From a virus: a DNA stretch of 34,758 bases. How positions within the stretch are numbered: the first letter of the stretch is position 1; the number at the start of each line of letters is the position of its first letter. The notes under the pieces are model-generated. The model did no database searches. It had not been told where the DNA came from and saw nothing but the letters and a program-made list of their open reading frames with translations. Below, in pieces: positions 7,765 through 16,309 of this stretch. The stretch spans positions 1 through 34,758 of the IMG/VR virus record IMGVR_UViG_3300044987_002388. One strand, written 5' to 3'. A program made the position numbers and the translations under genes.

Positions 7765-9483
7765 TTAAAACTCCGTGTAGTTGGAAACATCGACGAATGA
7801 CAGAGTGTTCGTGTCGCCCCAGCCCGTAATGCCCGCCTGAATCTCCGTCTTGAAGCTGTGCAAGTTCGGGCCGGCAGTCGGGAACCACAGCGCGAACAGG
7901 AGAACGATGTCGCTCCCGGTGCTGAAGATGACCGGTTGCGAACTATCGCCCGGCACGGGGTAATGCCGGAAGAGGTCGCGCCACACAGGCTGCTCCGCGG
8001 CCTTCCACCAGGCCAGCGTCGCATAGGCTCCGGCGCTCCATGTTTCCGATTTGCCAACAACAAGCTGCATCTCCGGGTATCCACCGTGCACCTCCCCGCA
8101 GGCCAGCGGCAGTTCGTTAATACCGAGCGGGAGGGCCTCCTGCGGCGACGCTAAAAACTTGGCGGGTGGGACCGGTATATCCGCGTCCAGCTTGACCATC
8201 AGGATATCGGTTGCGACGTTTTTCTCAGCCGCGACGACCGCGCTCCACACTCCGTTTGTGGCGTCCACGAATTTCAGGGTGTCCCCCACAACAGGGCGGT
8301 ATCCGCCGTGGTTCGCGGCGATGGCATGCCTAGGCGTGACCAGCACGGCCCCGATCAGACCGCCCCGGCTGCTCCAGGCTGCCGCGCATGCGGGCGCTGG
8401 CTGAAGCCACAGGTTGGTGGATCTGACAAAGGTGTTCGACGGAACATTCCAAGTGCTGAACACCTGCATCGTTGCTCCGGTGACGGAGACGGCCACATTC
8501 GAAATGACAGCGGCACGCAGCGATCCTGGGATGCCGCCCCAGTATCGATCGACCACGTATCCCTCGGTCCGCAAAGTCAGTAGGTTGGTCCGCCCGAAAT
8601 CGGCCGTGGTCACGGCAGCGGTCACGGCGCCATCTGCGAGGTGGGTCAGATATCCGGACGCCGTGACGCTGGCCAAGTTCGTCGGCCACACGGCGAAGGA
8701 CAGAGCCGAGAAGGTGTGCTGCTCCGTGATTTGCGCGATCCGGTGATGCTTCACGTTGTTGAACCCCACACGCGCCACCAGTTGGTCGAGGTTCGTTCTG
8801 TACGTCGTGGTGTCCGGGGCGTTCGATGGAGCGTCCACCCAGGAAACATTGAACCAGTCGGGGTTGCGCCAGGAGCCGGCCACAACTGTTCCGGATGTGG
8901 AGGCGACCGCAATCTGCACGGCGATCGCCGCCGCATTGGATGCGGCCGTGGCCTGTGCGCGTGCCACAAGGTCCGTCGAGACCGCCTGACTCCAGGCCGC
9001 ACGGATCCAGCCATCCACCATATTGCTGGTTACGAGCTGCACATAAGGCGGAGGCGACCCGGTTGTGACGCCAAATCCAGCGGCCACCTCCAGCGTGCCG
9101 AACCCTCGCATGTTGGCCTTGCTCACGCCAGCGATGAGGATGCGATAGTCATACTGCCCGGCTGCCACGACATTGCTGGCCGGCCAGGAGATCCGGATCC
9201 TCCCGTTGGTGGCGTTGGCCACCACGCCTGGGAGCTCAAAGGGCACATTGGTAGATCCGGCCGGGCGAAAGAGAAACGCGACCCGTGTGGCGTTAGTAAG
9301 AGAAAGCGGCCTCTCCTGTATCTTGTAGCGAGCGACCCACTCGATGGATTCGCCCGATGTCAACTGCAGGCCATAGGGAGAGGGCTTTTGGCACTCAATT
9401 TCCCAGGCGACCTGGGAAGACAGATCGGCGACGGCCGCGCCCGCGGCAATCAGCACACACAACCAGACAAACCCCTTGCGCAT
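7765..9483 (-). CDS. Signal-peptide protein: BppU-like N-domain and chymotrypsin-like protease domain
   Basis: 572 aa. A Sec signal (about 1-19, cleavage likely after AVA) is followed by an Ig-like domain (about 45-135) resembling the N-terminal domain of baseplate upper proteins (BppU_N), with an AGQYDYRI strand near 108-115. A helical Ala-rich linker (about 165-200) leads to a C-terminal region with the S1 chymotrypsin signature. His392 sits in a hydrophobic TPRHAIAANH context (family: TAAHC), Asp426 in TDILMVKL (family: D-I-A-L-x-x-L) and Ser514 in GDSSQPVI (family: GDSGGPV), in order and at plausible spacing. It may be an active secreted or virion-borne serine protease. Gly-Gly after the Ser is replaced by Ser-Gln, so activity is not certain. 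A good ribosome site (GGAGGG) precedes the ATG. Confidence 0.65.
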   Translation of the reverse strand: MRKGFVWLCVLIAAGAAVADLSSQVAWEIECQKPSPYGLQLTSGESIEWVARYKIQERPLSLTNATRVAFLFRPAGSTNVPFELPGVVANATNGRIRISWPASNVVAAGQYDYRILIAGVSKANMRGFGTLEVAAGFGVTTGSPPPYVQLVTSNMVDGWIRAAWSQAVSTDLVARAQATAASNAAAIAVQIAVASTSGTVVAGSWRNPDWFNVSWVDAPSNAPDTTTYRTNLDQLVARVGFNNVKHHRIAQITEQHTFSALSFAVWPTNLASVTASGYLTHLADGAVTAAVTTADFGRTNLLTLRTEGYVVDRYWGGIPGSLRAAVISNVAVSVTGATMQVFSTWNVPSNTFVRSTNLWLQPAPACAAAWSSRGGLIGAVLVTPRHAIAANHGGYRPVVGDTLKFVDATNGVWSAVVAAEKNVATDILMVKLDADIPVPPAKFLASPQEALPLGINELPLACGEVHGGYPEMQLVVGKSETWSAGAYATLAWWKAAEQPVWRDLFRHYPVPGDSSQPVIFSTGSDIVLLFALWFPTAGPNLHSFKTEIQAGITGWGDTNTLSFVDVSNYTEF

Positions 9484-9495
9484 GTGATAACCCTC

Positions 9496-10212
9496 CTACT
9501 TGATGGTGATGCAGTTGACGGTGCCTGTGGTGAGCACCAGGCCGCCGGATCCGTTCGTGTCAGCCGTTTTGATGAAGGTCAGGTTTGTGATTGCCAGGGC
9601 ATTGGTCCAGAGCTGGCCTCCGATGTACAGCCCGACGGTCCCGTCGGCAATCCGCTGGTTCCCCCACTTCAGCACGCCCGGTTCCCAGTTTGTTCCGGCC
9701 CCGATCTGCGCGGCCGGCAGCCCGGTGGCCTCCGCCCATGTGAGCTCTCCTGTAGCACCGTTGTAGGGCCACAAAAAGTACTGAAAGGTACTATCGATCC
9801 AGCAGTACCCGTTTGTGCTGCCGATGTTCGTTGAAAGGACATACCCGAGATAGTTGTCATACCAGAAGTACCAGGAGTTGCTTGACTGATATTCAAAGTA
9901 GTTGGCCGTCTCGAAATAATTCCCAATCACGTTGACTGGCGTGCTCACGCCTGTTACCGATATGAAATTGGTCGTGGCCTTCAACACGGCCCCGGTAGAC
10001 CCGATCTTCCAGGCGGACTCATAGCCGTTCATCCGGTTCGACGTGACGGCCGAGGCCTGGTTCACCGTCGTGGTGGTCGCGATCCCGTTGGCCGGAATGA
10101 AGTTCGTCGGGTAGCGAATAGCGCCCGTGTTTGTATTTACCATCACCGTGGCCTGGCCAAAGGCCGTTGCAGCGGCAATGCATAGGGCAAGAAAAGCAAT
10201 TGTCTGTTTCAT
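9496..10212 (-). CDS. Secreted Asn/Thr-rich protein in the tail region
   Basis: 238 aa with the start at 10212, because GGGAG lies six bases before this ATG while another in-frame ATG at 10218 directly abuts it. Residues 1-19 form a Sec signal with cleavage likely after AFG. The mature part is rich in Asn, Thr, Tyr and Trp, with short beta-repeats around residues 75-130 (repeated YF/WYF motifs). A C-terminal section contains LYIGGQLWTN, resembling the tail-spike or fibre ends of other phages. Family not recognised. It lies between the BppU-like protein and the protease-domain protein, so a tail-fibre, spike or fibre-partner role is likely but unproven. Confidence 0.55.
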   Translation of the reverse strand: MKQTIAFLALCIAAATAFGQATVMVNTNTGAIRYPTNFIPANGIATTTTVNQASAVTSNRMNGYESAWKIGSTGAVLKATTNFISVTGVSTPVNVIGNYFETANYFEYQSSNSWYFWYDNYLGYVLSTNIGSTNGYCWIDSTFQYFLWPYNGATGELTWAEATGLPAAQIGAGTNWEPGVLKWGNQRIADGTVGLYIGGQLWTNALAITNLTFIKTADTNGSGGLVLTTGTVNCITIK

Positions 10213-10224
10213 GAACATCTCCCG

Positions 10225-10842
10225 TTAAATGGTTACGAGCGCAGCGCCGAGCGTGATGCGTTCCTGACCGGCCGCGCCGTCCACGATCATTTCGTGCCAG
10301 CTGCCGGTCGTCCGGTTCTTGAAGTAGATAGACCCATTGCGGAGCCTCACCACTTGCGCCACAGCGTCCGGAGTCAGATCCGGACCGGACTTCATGAGGT
10401 ACACCTTGGCGAGCCCAAGCACGACTTCAGCGCTGGTGGTCACGACGGTTCCGTAAACGACCAGGATGAAGAGCTGCTTGTCCTCGCTGGCGTCATCAAT
10501 CACCAGGTCCATCTCGGCCGCTGTCAGCTCAAAGGTGACGTGAGCCTTATCGGCCGCTTTCGTGAGCCACTCCACTTCCGTTATGTTGGCCGCCGGCAAC
10601 GTGCCGGACTTTTCAACGACCGGGGCCCCATCCAGGTCGGTATACAACCTGAGCGTGAGCGCTGTGTACTGATCCTTCACCGTGTCGATGAACACGTTAT
10701 TGACATAGACGCCGCATTCAAAGCGAGTCGTCTTGCCTCTCCAGGTGAGAGGATCGAGGCCGGTGATTGCGTCGGCCTGGCCGCCCGGCACGCATGGATC
10801 GAGTTTAACGCGAACGCGGTGAAAGAGATGGGTCGTACTCAT
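10225..10842 (-). CDS. Baseplate upper-protein-like (BppU_N-type) protein
   Basis: 205 aa without a signal peptide. The middle region (about 55-165) reads like a BppU-type Ig fold: LRLYTDLDG, a variable loop, then HVTFELTAAEMDLV and a YGTVV strand. The C-terminus has LRNGSIYFKNRTTGSW followed by an ITL-type ending, a small beta-hairpin typical of fibre-attachment proteins. The ATG overlaps the previous stop (TAATG). It precedes the secreted tail proteins and probably links them to the baseplate. An alternative is a minor tail protein of the same complex. Confidence 0.5.
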   Translation of the reverse strand: MSTTHLFHRVRVKLDPCVPGGQADAITGLDPLTWRGKTTRFECGVYVNNVFIDTVKDQYTALTLRLYTDLDGAPVVEKSGTLPAANITEVEWLTKAADKAHVTFELTAAEMDLVIDDASEDKQLFILVVYGTVVTTSAEVVLGLAKVYLMKSGPDLTPDAVAQVVRLRNGSIYFKNRTTGSWHEMIVDGAAGQERITLGAALVTI

Positions 10843-11282
10843 TAGGGCATGGCTCCCGTTACGAATTGGTAATTGATCGTGACGCTCACGCCAATGAATC
10901 TGGGCACCGATATGGGGCCCATAACAAGCGGCGTGATTGTTTTGTCATAGCCAGCCCCTTGGAGCGTAAGGCTCATTTTTTTCGTGGGCTGGTCGGCGGC
11001 GACTGCTGCATCCAGCGCATCGAGCGCCGCGCCGTGGGCCAGCGCCCATGCGATTGCAGCCCCATGGCTCGCGCATTCGCGCGTCACTTCAAACGCGATC
11101 GTGTAAGAGGCATTCGCCCTGGACAGCGGCAACACGCCCTTTGCGCGTATGCCGGGCGCCAGTTCTGCTGCGGATTGTCTGGCCATGGAAAACCCGTTCG
11201 GGCCGCGCGACCTGTCGATCCCCGCTCCTTCCCCATCGCACAGGACCAAGTCCTTCAAGCCTCCTCTAAGCACGATCCGCAT
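10842..11282 (-). CDS. Putative minor tail protein
   Basis: 146 aa, family not recognised. The first 40 residues contain a basic GRx/SRGPNGF section. The C-terminal half is beta-rich and ends in SVTINYQFVTGAMP. Its start overlaps the stop of the large upstream tail gene by one base (TAATG), and its own stop overlaps the next start in the same way, so it belongs to a tightly coupled tail cistron. By location after the putative tube protein it could be a tail assembly or tube-associated protein. There is nothing to support a more precise call. Confidence 0.5.
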   Translation of the reverse strand: MRIVLRGGLKDLVLCDGEGAGIDRSRGPNGFSMARQSAAELAPGIRAKGVLPLSRANASYTIAFEVTRECASHGAAIAWALAHGAALDALDAAVAADQPTKKMSLTLQGAGYDKTITPLVMGPISVPRFIGVSVTINYQFVTGAMP

Positions 11283-12208
11283 TAAGCCCCCGTTCCCATG
11301 GTGAACAGGGCATCCATAGCGCCGGTGGTGAATGAGCGGGTCGTGCTGAACGCTGTTTCGCCTGGCCGGATGGTGGTGGTCCCGAAATTGACCGAACCTT
11401 CGGCCGGGCTGCAGTTTTTCAGCGTGAAGGCCACGCCTGTGCCGCTGACAACCAGGTCGTTTTTCAACGCCGAGCGGCGCACGCCGCGGCCGGATCCGGA
11501 GCCTTGCAGCTTCAGCACGTCAATGATGTTTGCCGCCGTGGCGTTCAAGGCTTTGAACCTGGCAACGGCCGAGATCCCGCCGAACGTCATCCCGATGGTG
11601 CCGACTTCATCGCACGAAAGCGGCGTGAGCTGCATGGCGAAGTCAATGGTGAGTCCGACTTCCGATGTGATCGCGCTCCAAGGGGCGGATGCTCCCCATA
11701 CCATGGTATAGACCTGGGAAAGGATGTCGGCCGGGCTGAAACTGGTATCGCCGAACGCCGCCGTCTCCGCCTTGATGATGCTGTCGGCCGTTGACCAGGC
11801 CGTGTTGTCCGCCCGGATGCCGGAAATGGTAACAGGCCCGTAAAGCTGCTGGCCGACGGCAAAGCGCAGCTGGGGCAACTGGGTGATGGCCGCCGCCTTT
11901 AGCGTCAGCTTGTCGCCGCTCAGCGCATGGATCACACATGTGGCGTCAGATCCAAAGATGTCGGAGCCGATCGCTCGGGACGCATTCACCAGGAGAGCCG
12001 TCCGGTACGACCAAACACCGACAGGCGTGAAACTAACGCTCGCGATCGCGTCCATCGGGATCTCGTCGACCGCGCCAAAAAATGAGGTCGCGATCTGCTG
12101 TGTGGTGAGCCCGGGCGACAGAGCAATATCGCCCTCGGTATACATGGAAACTGATCCGAAGGTCACGATTGCCGGGCCGCGGATAACTGAAGCGCGTGCG
12201 ATTGTCAT
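11282..12208 (-). CDS. Putative major tail (tube) protein
   Basis: 308 aa, almost entirely predicted beta-structure with alternating Thr/Ser/Val, Gly turns and no long helices. The N-terminus (RGPAIVTFGSVSMYTEGDI) resembles tube proteins of Verrucomicrobia-type phages in general layout only. It follows the tail-terminator candidate and comes before the small tail proteins, the usual slot for the tube protein. Start and stop overlap the neighbours, consistent with coupled translation. The tube assignment is by position and composition. Confidence 0.5.
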   Translation of the reverse strand: MTIARASVIRGPAIVTFGSVSMYTEGDIALSPGLTTQQIATSFFGAVDEIPMDAIASVSFTPVGVWSYRTALLVNASRAIGSDIFGSDATCVIHALSGDKLTLKAAAITQLPQLRFAVGQQLYGPVTISGIRADNTAWSTADSIIKAETAAFGDTSFSPADILSQVYTMVWGASAPWSAITSEVGLTIDFAMQLTPLSCDEVGTIGMTFGGISAVARFKALNATAANIIDVLKLQGSGSGRGVRRSALKNDLVVSGTGVAFTLKNCSPAEGSVNFGTTTIRPGETAFSTTRSFTTGAMDALFTMGTGA

Positions 12209-12717
12209 ATGTTCTCCTCCTCATCTGGTGTTACTGGGGCGACTGCGAAACAAACTCCGGTCTTGCAAACCACTTCGTAGATCAGCACGCCCTGCAGCCG
12301 CTGATCCACAACCTCGGAGATCTGCGTGGGAATGAGCGCAATGCCAAACCCTTCCGGGCATTTTCCGTTCAGGGTCTGCACGACCTGCTCGGCCGCATAC
12401 TGGGCCGTGATCCGAGTCCCGGTTTCCGCTCGGTTGATCAACACGTTTTCGACGATTCGGATCCGGATGGTGGCGTCCTGGAAATAGAGCACGGCGCCGT
12501 CGTTTCCGGAAAAGCTCGGGCTCCGAATGATGCAGCAGATCCCGGGCTGAGCCTGGGCAACGGTCTCATTAATCCTGGCAACCAGATCGAGTTGATTCTC
12601 GCACAGCACTGGGATGCGCCGATCAAGTCGGCTGTTCTCATCCTGCAGAAGGCCGGCAATGCCCGCCTGGTGCTCGCCGATCAACCCGGGGAGTTCGAGT
12701 TTAAAGTTATCGCTCAT
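12205..12717 (-). CDS. Putative tail terminator / neck protein
   Basis: 170 aa. The N-terminal 60 residues are helical (LPGLIGEHQAGIAGLLQDENSRL). The C-terminal half is beta-rich with a GTRITAQYAAEQVVQTL helix and strand pattern that is reminiscent of tail terminator proteins, which have a helix packing on a sheet. Neighbouring gene starts overlap by 4 bp (ATGA). The slot between the G-like completion protein and the putative tube protein fits a neck or terminator role. Identification is by order, not by a strong motif. Confidence 0.45.
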   Translation of the reverse strand: MSDNFKLELPGLIGEHQAGIAGLLQDENSRLDRRIPVLCENQLDLVARINETVAQAQPGICCIIRSPSFSGNDGAVLYFQDATIRIRIVENVLINRAETGTRITAQYAAEQVVQTLNGKCPEGFGIALIPTQISEVVDQRLQGVLIYEVVCKTGVCFAVAPVTPDEEENI

Positions 12718-13367
12718 GCCGCACCTTCCTTGCCTTGCAACGCCATGCTTAATATTTCATCAACACCGGACAGGGCGGCCGACTGCAGGTTGTCATCGCT
12801 CGGCAACATATCGGGGTTGCCCTCGTGGTGCACCGGGCCGGCCGTCAGCCAATACCACACCTGCGCCTGGAGATCTTTGCTTGCGAAGATCTTTTTCGGG
12901 GATCCTTCAACGAGCGCCAATCCGATTGCCCTCACAACTCCGCCTTTCCCGCTCAGCAGCAGCGTGAGCGGAGGCGTGCGACCTTCTCCAGGGCTTCCGG
13001 CTGCATAAGCCTCGGCGCGGGCCGGGATCGCCAGATTCTTGCCGCGCTTCGGGCTCACGTCGCCGCCGATCAGGCGATGGAAAAACTCCGGAGAGGCCGT
13101 GATCTTGGCACCTTCCGCCGTCACGCTCGATTCATCTAGCTGGATGTCGTCTGACAATCCCTGGACGAAATGACTTCTCGGCCAGTTCATCTTGTTCGGA
13201 TGATCCGCGTCATACTCGCGGAGGTGATCCTGCATTTCCCTGGCAACGCCCTGGGCAGCGCTCAAAGACAGCGATCGCAAAAATTCAGGCTCACCACCGG
13301 CCAGCATGATCAAAGCGTCAAGCTGCTCGGGCGGAACAAAGACTTGGATTATCACGGGAGTGCTCAC
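12714..13367 (-). CDS. Tail completion / virion morphogenesis protein (Mu gpG-like position)
   Basis: 217 aa. A helical N-terminus (VPPEQLDALIMLAGG, then SAAQGVAREMQDHLREYDADHPNKMNWPRSHF) is followed by a beta-rich central region containing RGKNLAIPARAEAY, a pattern typical of head-tail completion proteins of the HK97-gp10/gpG type. The start overlaps the upstream gene by ATGA. Its place after the MuF-like protein agrees with Mu, where gpF is followed by gpG. The function is inferred from order and general pattern. Confidence 0.5.
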   Translation of the reverse strand: MSTPVIIQVFVPPEQLDALIMLAGGEPEFLRSLSLSAAQGVAREMQDHLREYDADHPNKMNWPRSHFVQGLSDDIQLDESSVTAEGAKITASPEFFHRLIGGDVSPKRGKNLAIPARAEAYAAGSPGEGRTPPLTLLLSGKGGVVRAIGLALVEGSPKKIFASKDLQAQVWYWLTAGPVHHEGNPDMLPSDDNLQSAALSGVDEILSMALQGKEGAA

Positions 13368-14242
13368 GAGGCCCTCCTGGCAATAAACCGAATGACGCCG
13401 TCCACGATGTCCGCATTCCCGCCGAAGAGGCCCTGCAGGGCTTCTGCAATGCCGCTGTCTTCGGGGGCTCTGGCCTCAAGCCCGTCATTCAAATCATCAA
13501 CTTCGGCGCCCGGCACTTGCAGTGTCGCGCCGCGCTCCAGAATGCCAAGCTCGATCACCTCAGAGCGCTTGAGCATGCGATCCCCCATGCCGCTGCCAAA
13601 CTTGTACGGCGGGTAGGGCAGCCCGAAATCAGAGATGGCCGTCCAGATGCTGGAGGTCTTCAGCGCGGCCAGTCGCCCGCTGGAGGACTCGGTCGCCGTC
13701 TCCGGATCCGGAATGGCGGCCCGGGCCTCATCCCAGATGGCCGACCAGTCGCGAGGCTCCTTGCGGCTGTCGATCCGGACCAACTCCTTGGCCGGCCAGG
13801 CGTTCAGGAACAGAGGGTTGTCGGCATCCAGCTTTCGCCTGGTGAAGCCCTTGGCGTGGCCGGTCTGCACATCAAAGATCATGCCCAGGCGCTTGGCGCT
13901 CGTAATGTCGCGCACGTCGCCAGCGCCGCCCTGGCTGAGCTTGTATCCATTTTCGCTCAGGAACTTGCGCTGATCGCGGATAAAGCCCGAGCGATCAACA
14001 AACGCCTCGCCACCCTGGTACGTCTTTTTCACGCGCTCCAAATTCGCAACCAGATCCGCCTTTTCGCGTTGCAGCAGATCGGTCCAGGCAACCCGCGATG
14101 AGAAGAAGCTGCGCTCGCGGATCTGCTGGGGAACATCCTTCCATTGCCTGGACCGCAGAGTGGAGCCGACGATCGTCTTGGTTTTAAGACGGTCTGCGGC
14201 GGTCTGCAGGGGCAGCGGGATGATAGATGTTTTAATGGTCAT
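13364..14242 (-). CDS. MuF-like head morphogenesis / minor capsid protein
   Basis: 292 aa. The stretch at about residues 110-175 (TSAKRLGMIFDVQTGHAKG, then NAWPAKELVRI and EPRDW) matches in style the core of phage head morphogenesis domains (Mu gpF / SPP1 gp7), in which a basic helix precedes a partially conserved Pro-Ala and Arg-Asp-Trp segment. The C-terminal 60 residues form a separate acidic region. Unlike Mu, where gpF follows the portal, this gene is located after the DUF1320-like connector, with a papain-like gene in the canonical position. Minor capsid protein is therefore likely but not certain. Confidence 0.5.
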   Translation of the reverse strand: MTIKTSIIPLPLQTAADRLKTKTIVGSTLRSRQWKDVPQQIRERSFFSSRVAWTDLLQREKADLVANLERVKKTYQGGEAFVDRSGFIRDQRKFLSENGYKLSQGGAGDVRDITSAKRLGMIFDVQTGHAKGFTRRKLDADNPLFLNAWPAKELVRIDSRKEPRDWSAIWDEARAAIPDPETATESSSGRLAALKTSSIWTAISDFGLPYPPYKFGSGMGDRMLKRSEVIELGILERGATLQVPGAEVDDLNDGLEARAPEDSGIAEALQGLFGGNADIVDGVIRFIARRAS

Positions 14243-14246
14243 AAAA

Positions 14247-14702
14247 TCAGATGCCGCTCATTTTGTTGCGGCTGTTCGCGGCGGATCCCGTCGGGATAAT
14301 CTTGATGGATCCCGTTGAGCTGTCCGCGTCCATAGTTTCGGGATCATCGGCCTTGGTGATCGGGAACTCATCCTTGCCGGCAATGTCCAGGTCCCGGTAG
14401 ATCCGGGAGATCCGGCTCACCTGGTCCTGGGAGAGGGCCAGCCCTGGAAGACGCCCCGAGAGCGTCTCCAGGACCAGCATGCAAACGTGTTCGATCAGTT
14501 CAGGGGGAACGGAGAGGGCGGTCGCGGAAAGCCTCACCCGGCCGCCGATCCGGGCCCGGACATAATTCGCCTTGTCGCGAATCGTGTCGGCCGCCGGATC
14601 CGACTGGCCGGAGGCAAGCGCTGCGCTCCGAAGAGCGCTCACCTGGGCCCCGACCATGAATCGGTTCAGATCTGCCGGAAGAATGACTGTCCACGCCGCC
14701 AT
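14247..14702 (-). CDS. DUF1320 (Mu gp36)-like head-tail connector
   Basis: 151 aa. Typical gp36-like features are an all-helical N-terminal 90 residues, including a helix with repeated Ala/Arg/Leu at about residues 22-55, then VPPELIEHVCMLVLETL, and a flexible Asp/Ser-rich end. In Mu this protein follows the capsid and forms the head-tail connector. Here the secreted 138-aa protein is inserted between capsid and connector. It begins 11 bp after the previous stop and precedes the MuF-like gene by 4 bp. Identification is by gene order plus helical layout. Confidence 0.5.
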   Translation of the reverse strand: MAAWTVILPADLNRFMVGAQVSALRSAALASGQSDPAADTIRDKANYVRARIGGRVRLSATALSVPPELIEHVCMLVLETLSGRLPGLALSQDQVSRISRIYRDLDIAGKDEFPITKADDPETMDADSSTGSIKIIPTGSAANSRNKMSGI

Positions 14703-14712
14703 GTCGAACCCC

Positions 14713-15129
14713 CTATTGTTCCAGGCCCTGCAGCTTGATTACACCGCTGATGTTCGTTACCCCGATACCGACAACGATCGTGTCGCCTCGAAGGAAATAA
14801 AAATCATTGGTGATAAACTGTACCGTGTTTGAGTCCGTGCCCATGGCGTAGGACCAGTAGGCCGGGCCGGTAGCAGAGCGCTTGAGCGTCACAGTCGCGT
14901 TGGTCGCCGCGAGCCTGATATCCAGGAGCAGCGGCTTGAACGAGCTGAACGCCGGGTTCTGGATCCCGGAGGTGTAGTTCGTGCTGGCGCTGGAGGCGGT
15001 CAGCCCGATCGTGAAGGATTGCTCCACGGGGGTTTGCGCCATCGCCAGGGGCTGGATCAGCAACAGGATCAACAGGACAGACAGGACCTTTGCGAGGTCA
15101 GTGGACAGGAACTCGATCAACTTCTTCAT
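14713..15129 (-). CDS. Secreted protein inserted between capsid and connector genes
   Basis: 138 aa. Residues 1-31 form a long but clear Sec signal: basic start, then a Leu/Ile-rich core (LSVLLILLLIQPLAMA) with cleavage likely after AMA. The mature 107 residues are beta-rich (TIGLTASSAS, TVTLKRSA) with a repeated TNAT/VTNIS style. A GGAG-type ribosome site precedes the ATG. It separates the capsid gene from the connector and lies just after a strong hairpin, so its dosage probably differs from that of the capsid. It may be a head decoration protein or an exported protein with a host-surface role. No family recognised. Confidence 0.55.
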   Translation of the reverse strand: MKKLIEFLSTDLAKVLSVLLILLLIQPLAMAQTPVEQSFTIGLTASSASTNYTSGIQNPAFSSFKPLLLDIRLAATNATVTLKRSATGPAYWSYAMGTDSNTVQFITNDFYFLRGDTIVVGIGVTNISGVIKLQGLEQ

Positions 15130-15164
15130 CTTGAACTCCTTGGTTCGATTTTCGGTTTTTAATC

Positions 15165-15194
15165 GCGCCCCGGCTGGTGGAACAGCCGGGGCGC
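15165..15194 (-). terminator. Perfect 12-bp hairpin after the capsid gene
   Basis: GCGCCCCGGCTG at 15165-15176 pairs exactly with 15183-15194 around a 6-base loop. There is no T tract downstream on the transcribed strand, so this is not a classical intrinsic terminator. It lies about 37 bp after the capsid stop and could reduce transcription into the next gene or shield the 3' end of the capsid mRNA. Confidence 0.55.
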
Positions 15195-15230
15195 ATCACT
15201 CAACAGACCCGACACGGGACTTGTTTTCGT

Positions 15231-16238
15231 CTACTTGATCTTGATGGCCTTCACGCCCAGGGTGCTGGGGAACACGATGTTCGAGTAGTGGGCGACCGTG
15301 ATGTCCACGAACGCCGTGTGCTCTTCGCGGTAGACCCAGAACTTGCCGCCGGAGGCGACGCCCTTGCCTTCGTTCCCGCCGAACGGCGTGAAGAAGCGCT
15401 TGCAGTTGGACGGATCCGTCCGGCTCTGACCCATGGGGGCCATGTAGGTGATGACATAATCATCACCGGCGAGCTGGGTCTTCGCGCCGTCTTTCTTGAC
15501 GGTGTAGACGGCGTCGCATTCGAGCACGCGGTCCACGCGGAACTTGCGGGCAAGCTCCTCGGGGCTCTTGCCGGCCGCCACGCCAGCGGCGGGCGTGTTC
15601 TGCGCTTCATACGCATCAGCGCGATCATCGAACGCGCTGCCGGTGTAGACAACCACATCGGAGCGCATGCCGCGCAGATCCTGGCCGGCGCGCAACAGGG
15701 CGCGCACATCACCGTCGGGATTGGCCTGTGAGTTCCAGGTCTTCTCGGCGATGACGCCGGAGGCCGTGATCAGCCCAGCGAGCCCGCGCCGGAACTCGTT
15801 CCGGATCAGGCGGTTCATCAGATACTGGACGGTGTTCTCTTCCTCGCCCGGCACCATGAGCTCACGATCCAGGCGAATCGTGAGGCCCTTGTTGATGGTG
15901 CGGATGGTTTCCGGAGAGGCTCCGTATTCCAGCACCTTGTACTCGGCGCCGATGCCGCGCACGTCGTCGCTTTCGCTCAGGAACGCTTCCGAGTTGTCAT
16001 ACTTGGAATACTCGAACCGGCGCGGGGCGGCCACGGGCGGGAACATCGCGTCAAGCAGCTCGGCCAGCTTGGGCGGGGTCCAGGCGCTCGCGAACGTGGT
16101 CAGCGGCTGACTCAGATTCGCGGCGTCGAAACGGTTTTCATTCGCCATATAGACCTGGCGGATGAGATTCTGCTGGCCGCAGTCAGACGGCGTGTCCAGG
16201 ACAAACTGGACGGTTTGGGCGATCGACTTACTTTTCAC
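15231..16238 (-). CDS. Major capsid protein
   Basis: 335 aa with the start at the GTG at 16238. AGGAGG lies four bases upstream, whereas an ATG further upstream at 16265 has no ribosome site. N-terminal and central regions have the helix/strand mix of HK97-like capsids, with an acidic loop (VPGEEEN), RDRE-like charged stretches and repeated FVDITV-type strands near the end. The gene follows the gpI-type protease and the small cement-like protein and precedes a hairpin, matching the head cassette of Mu-type phages. The C-terminal residues (STLGVKAIKIK) form a terminal strand. Assignment as capsid rests on position and overall composition; the HK97 fold is not proven here. Confidence 0.65.
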   Translation of the reverse strand: MKSKSIAQTVQFVLDTPSDCGQQNLIRQVYMANENRFDAANLSQPLTTFASAWTPPKLAELLDAMFPPVAAPRRFEYSKYDNSEAFLSESDDVRGIGAEYKVLEYGASPETIRTINKGLTIRLDRELMVPGEEENTVQYLMNRLIRNEFRRGLAGLITASGVIAEKTWNSQANPDGDVRALLRAGQDLRGMRSDVVVYTGSAFDDRADAYEAQNTPAAGVAAGKSPEELARKFRVDRVLECDAVYTVKKDGAKTQLAGDDYVITYMAPMGQSRTDPSNCKRFFTPFGGNEGKGVASGGKFWVYREEHTAFVDITVAHYSNIVFPSTLGVKAIKIK

Positions 16239-16309
16239 GGGACCTCCTCGGTTTTGATTGTGCATCGTGGCGCGGTGCTTCGGTTGTGCGGGTTGTCCGC
16301 AATGATGGT

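Noticed and set aside
8641-9834. 397-aa open frame on the + strand
   Set aside because: Antisense to two late genes with signal peptides and ribosome sites. No plausible domain or start signal.
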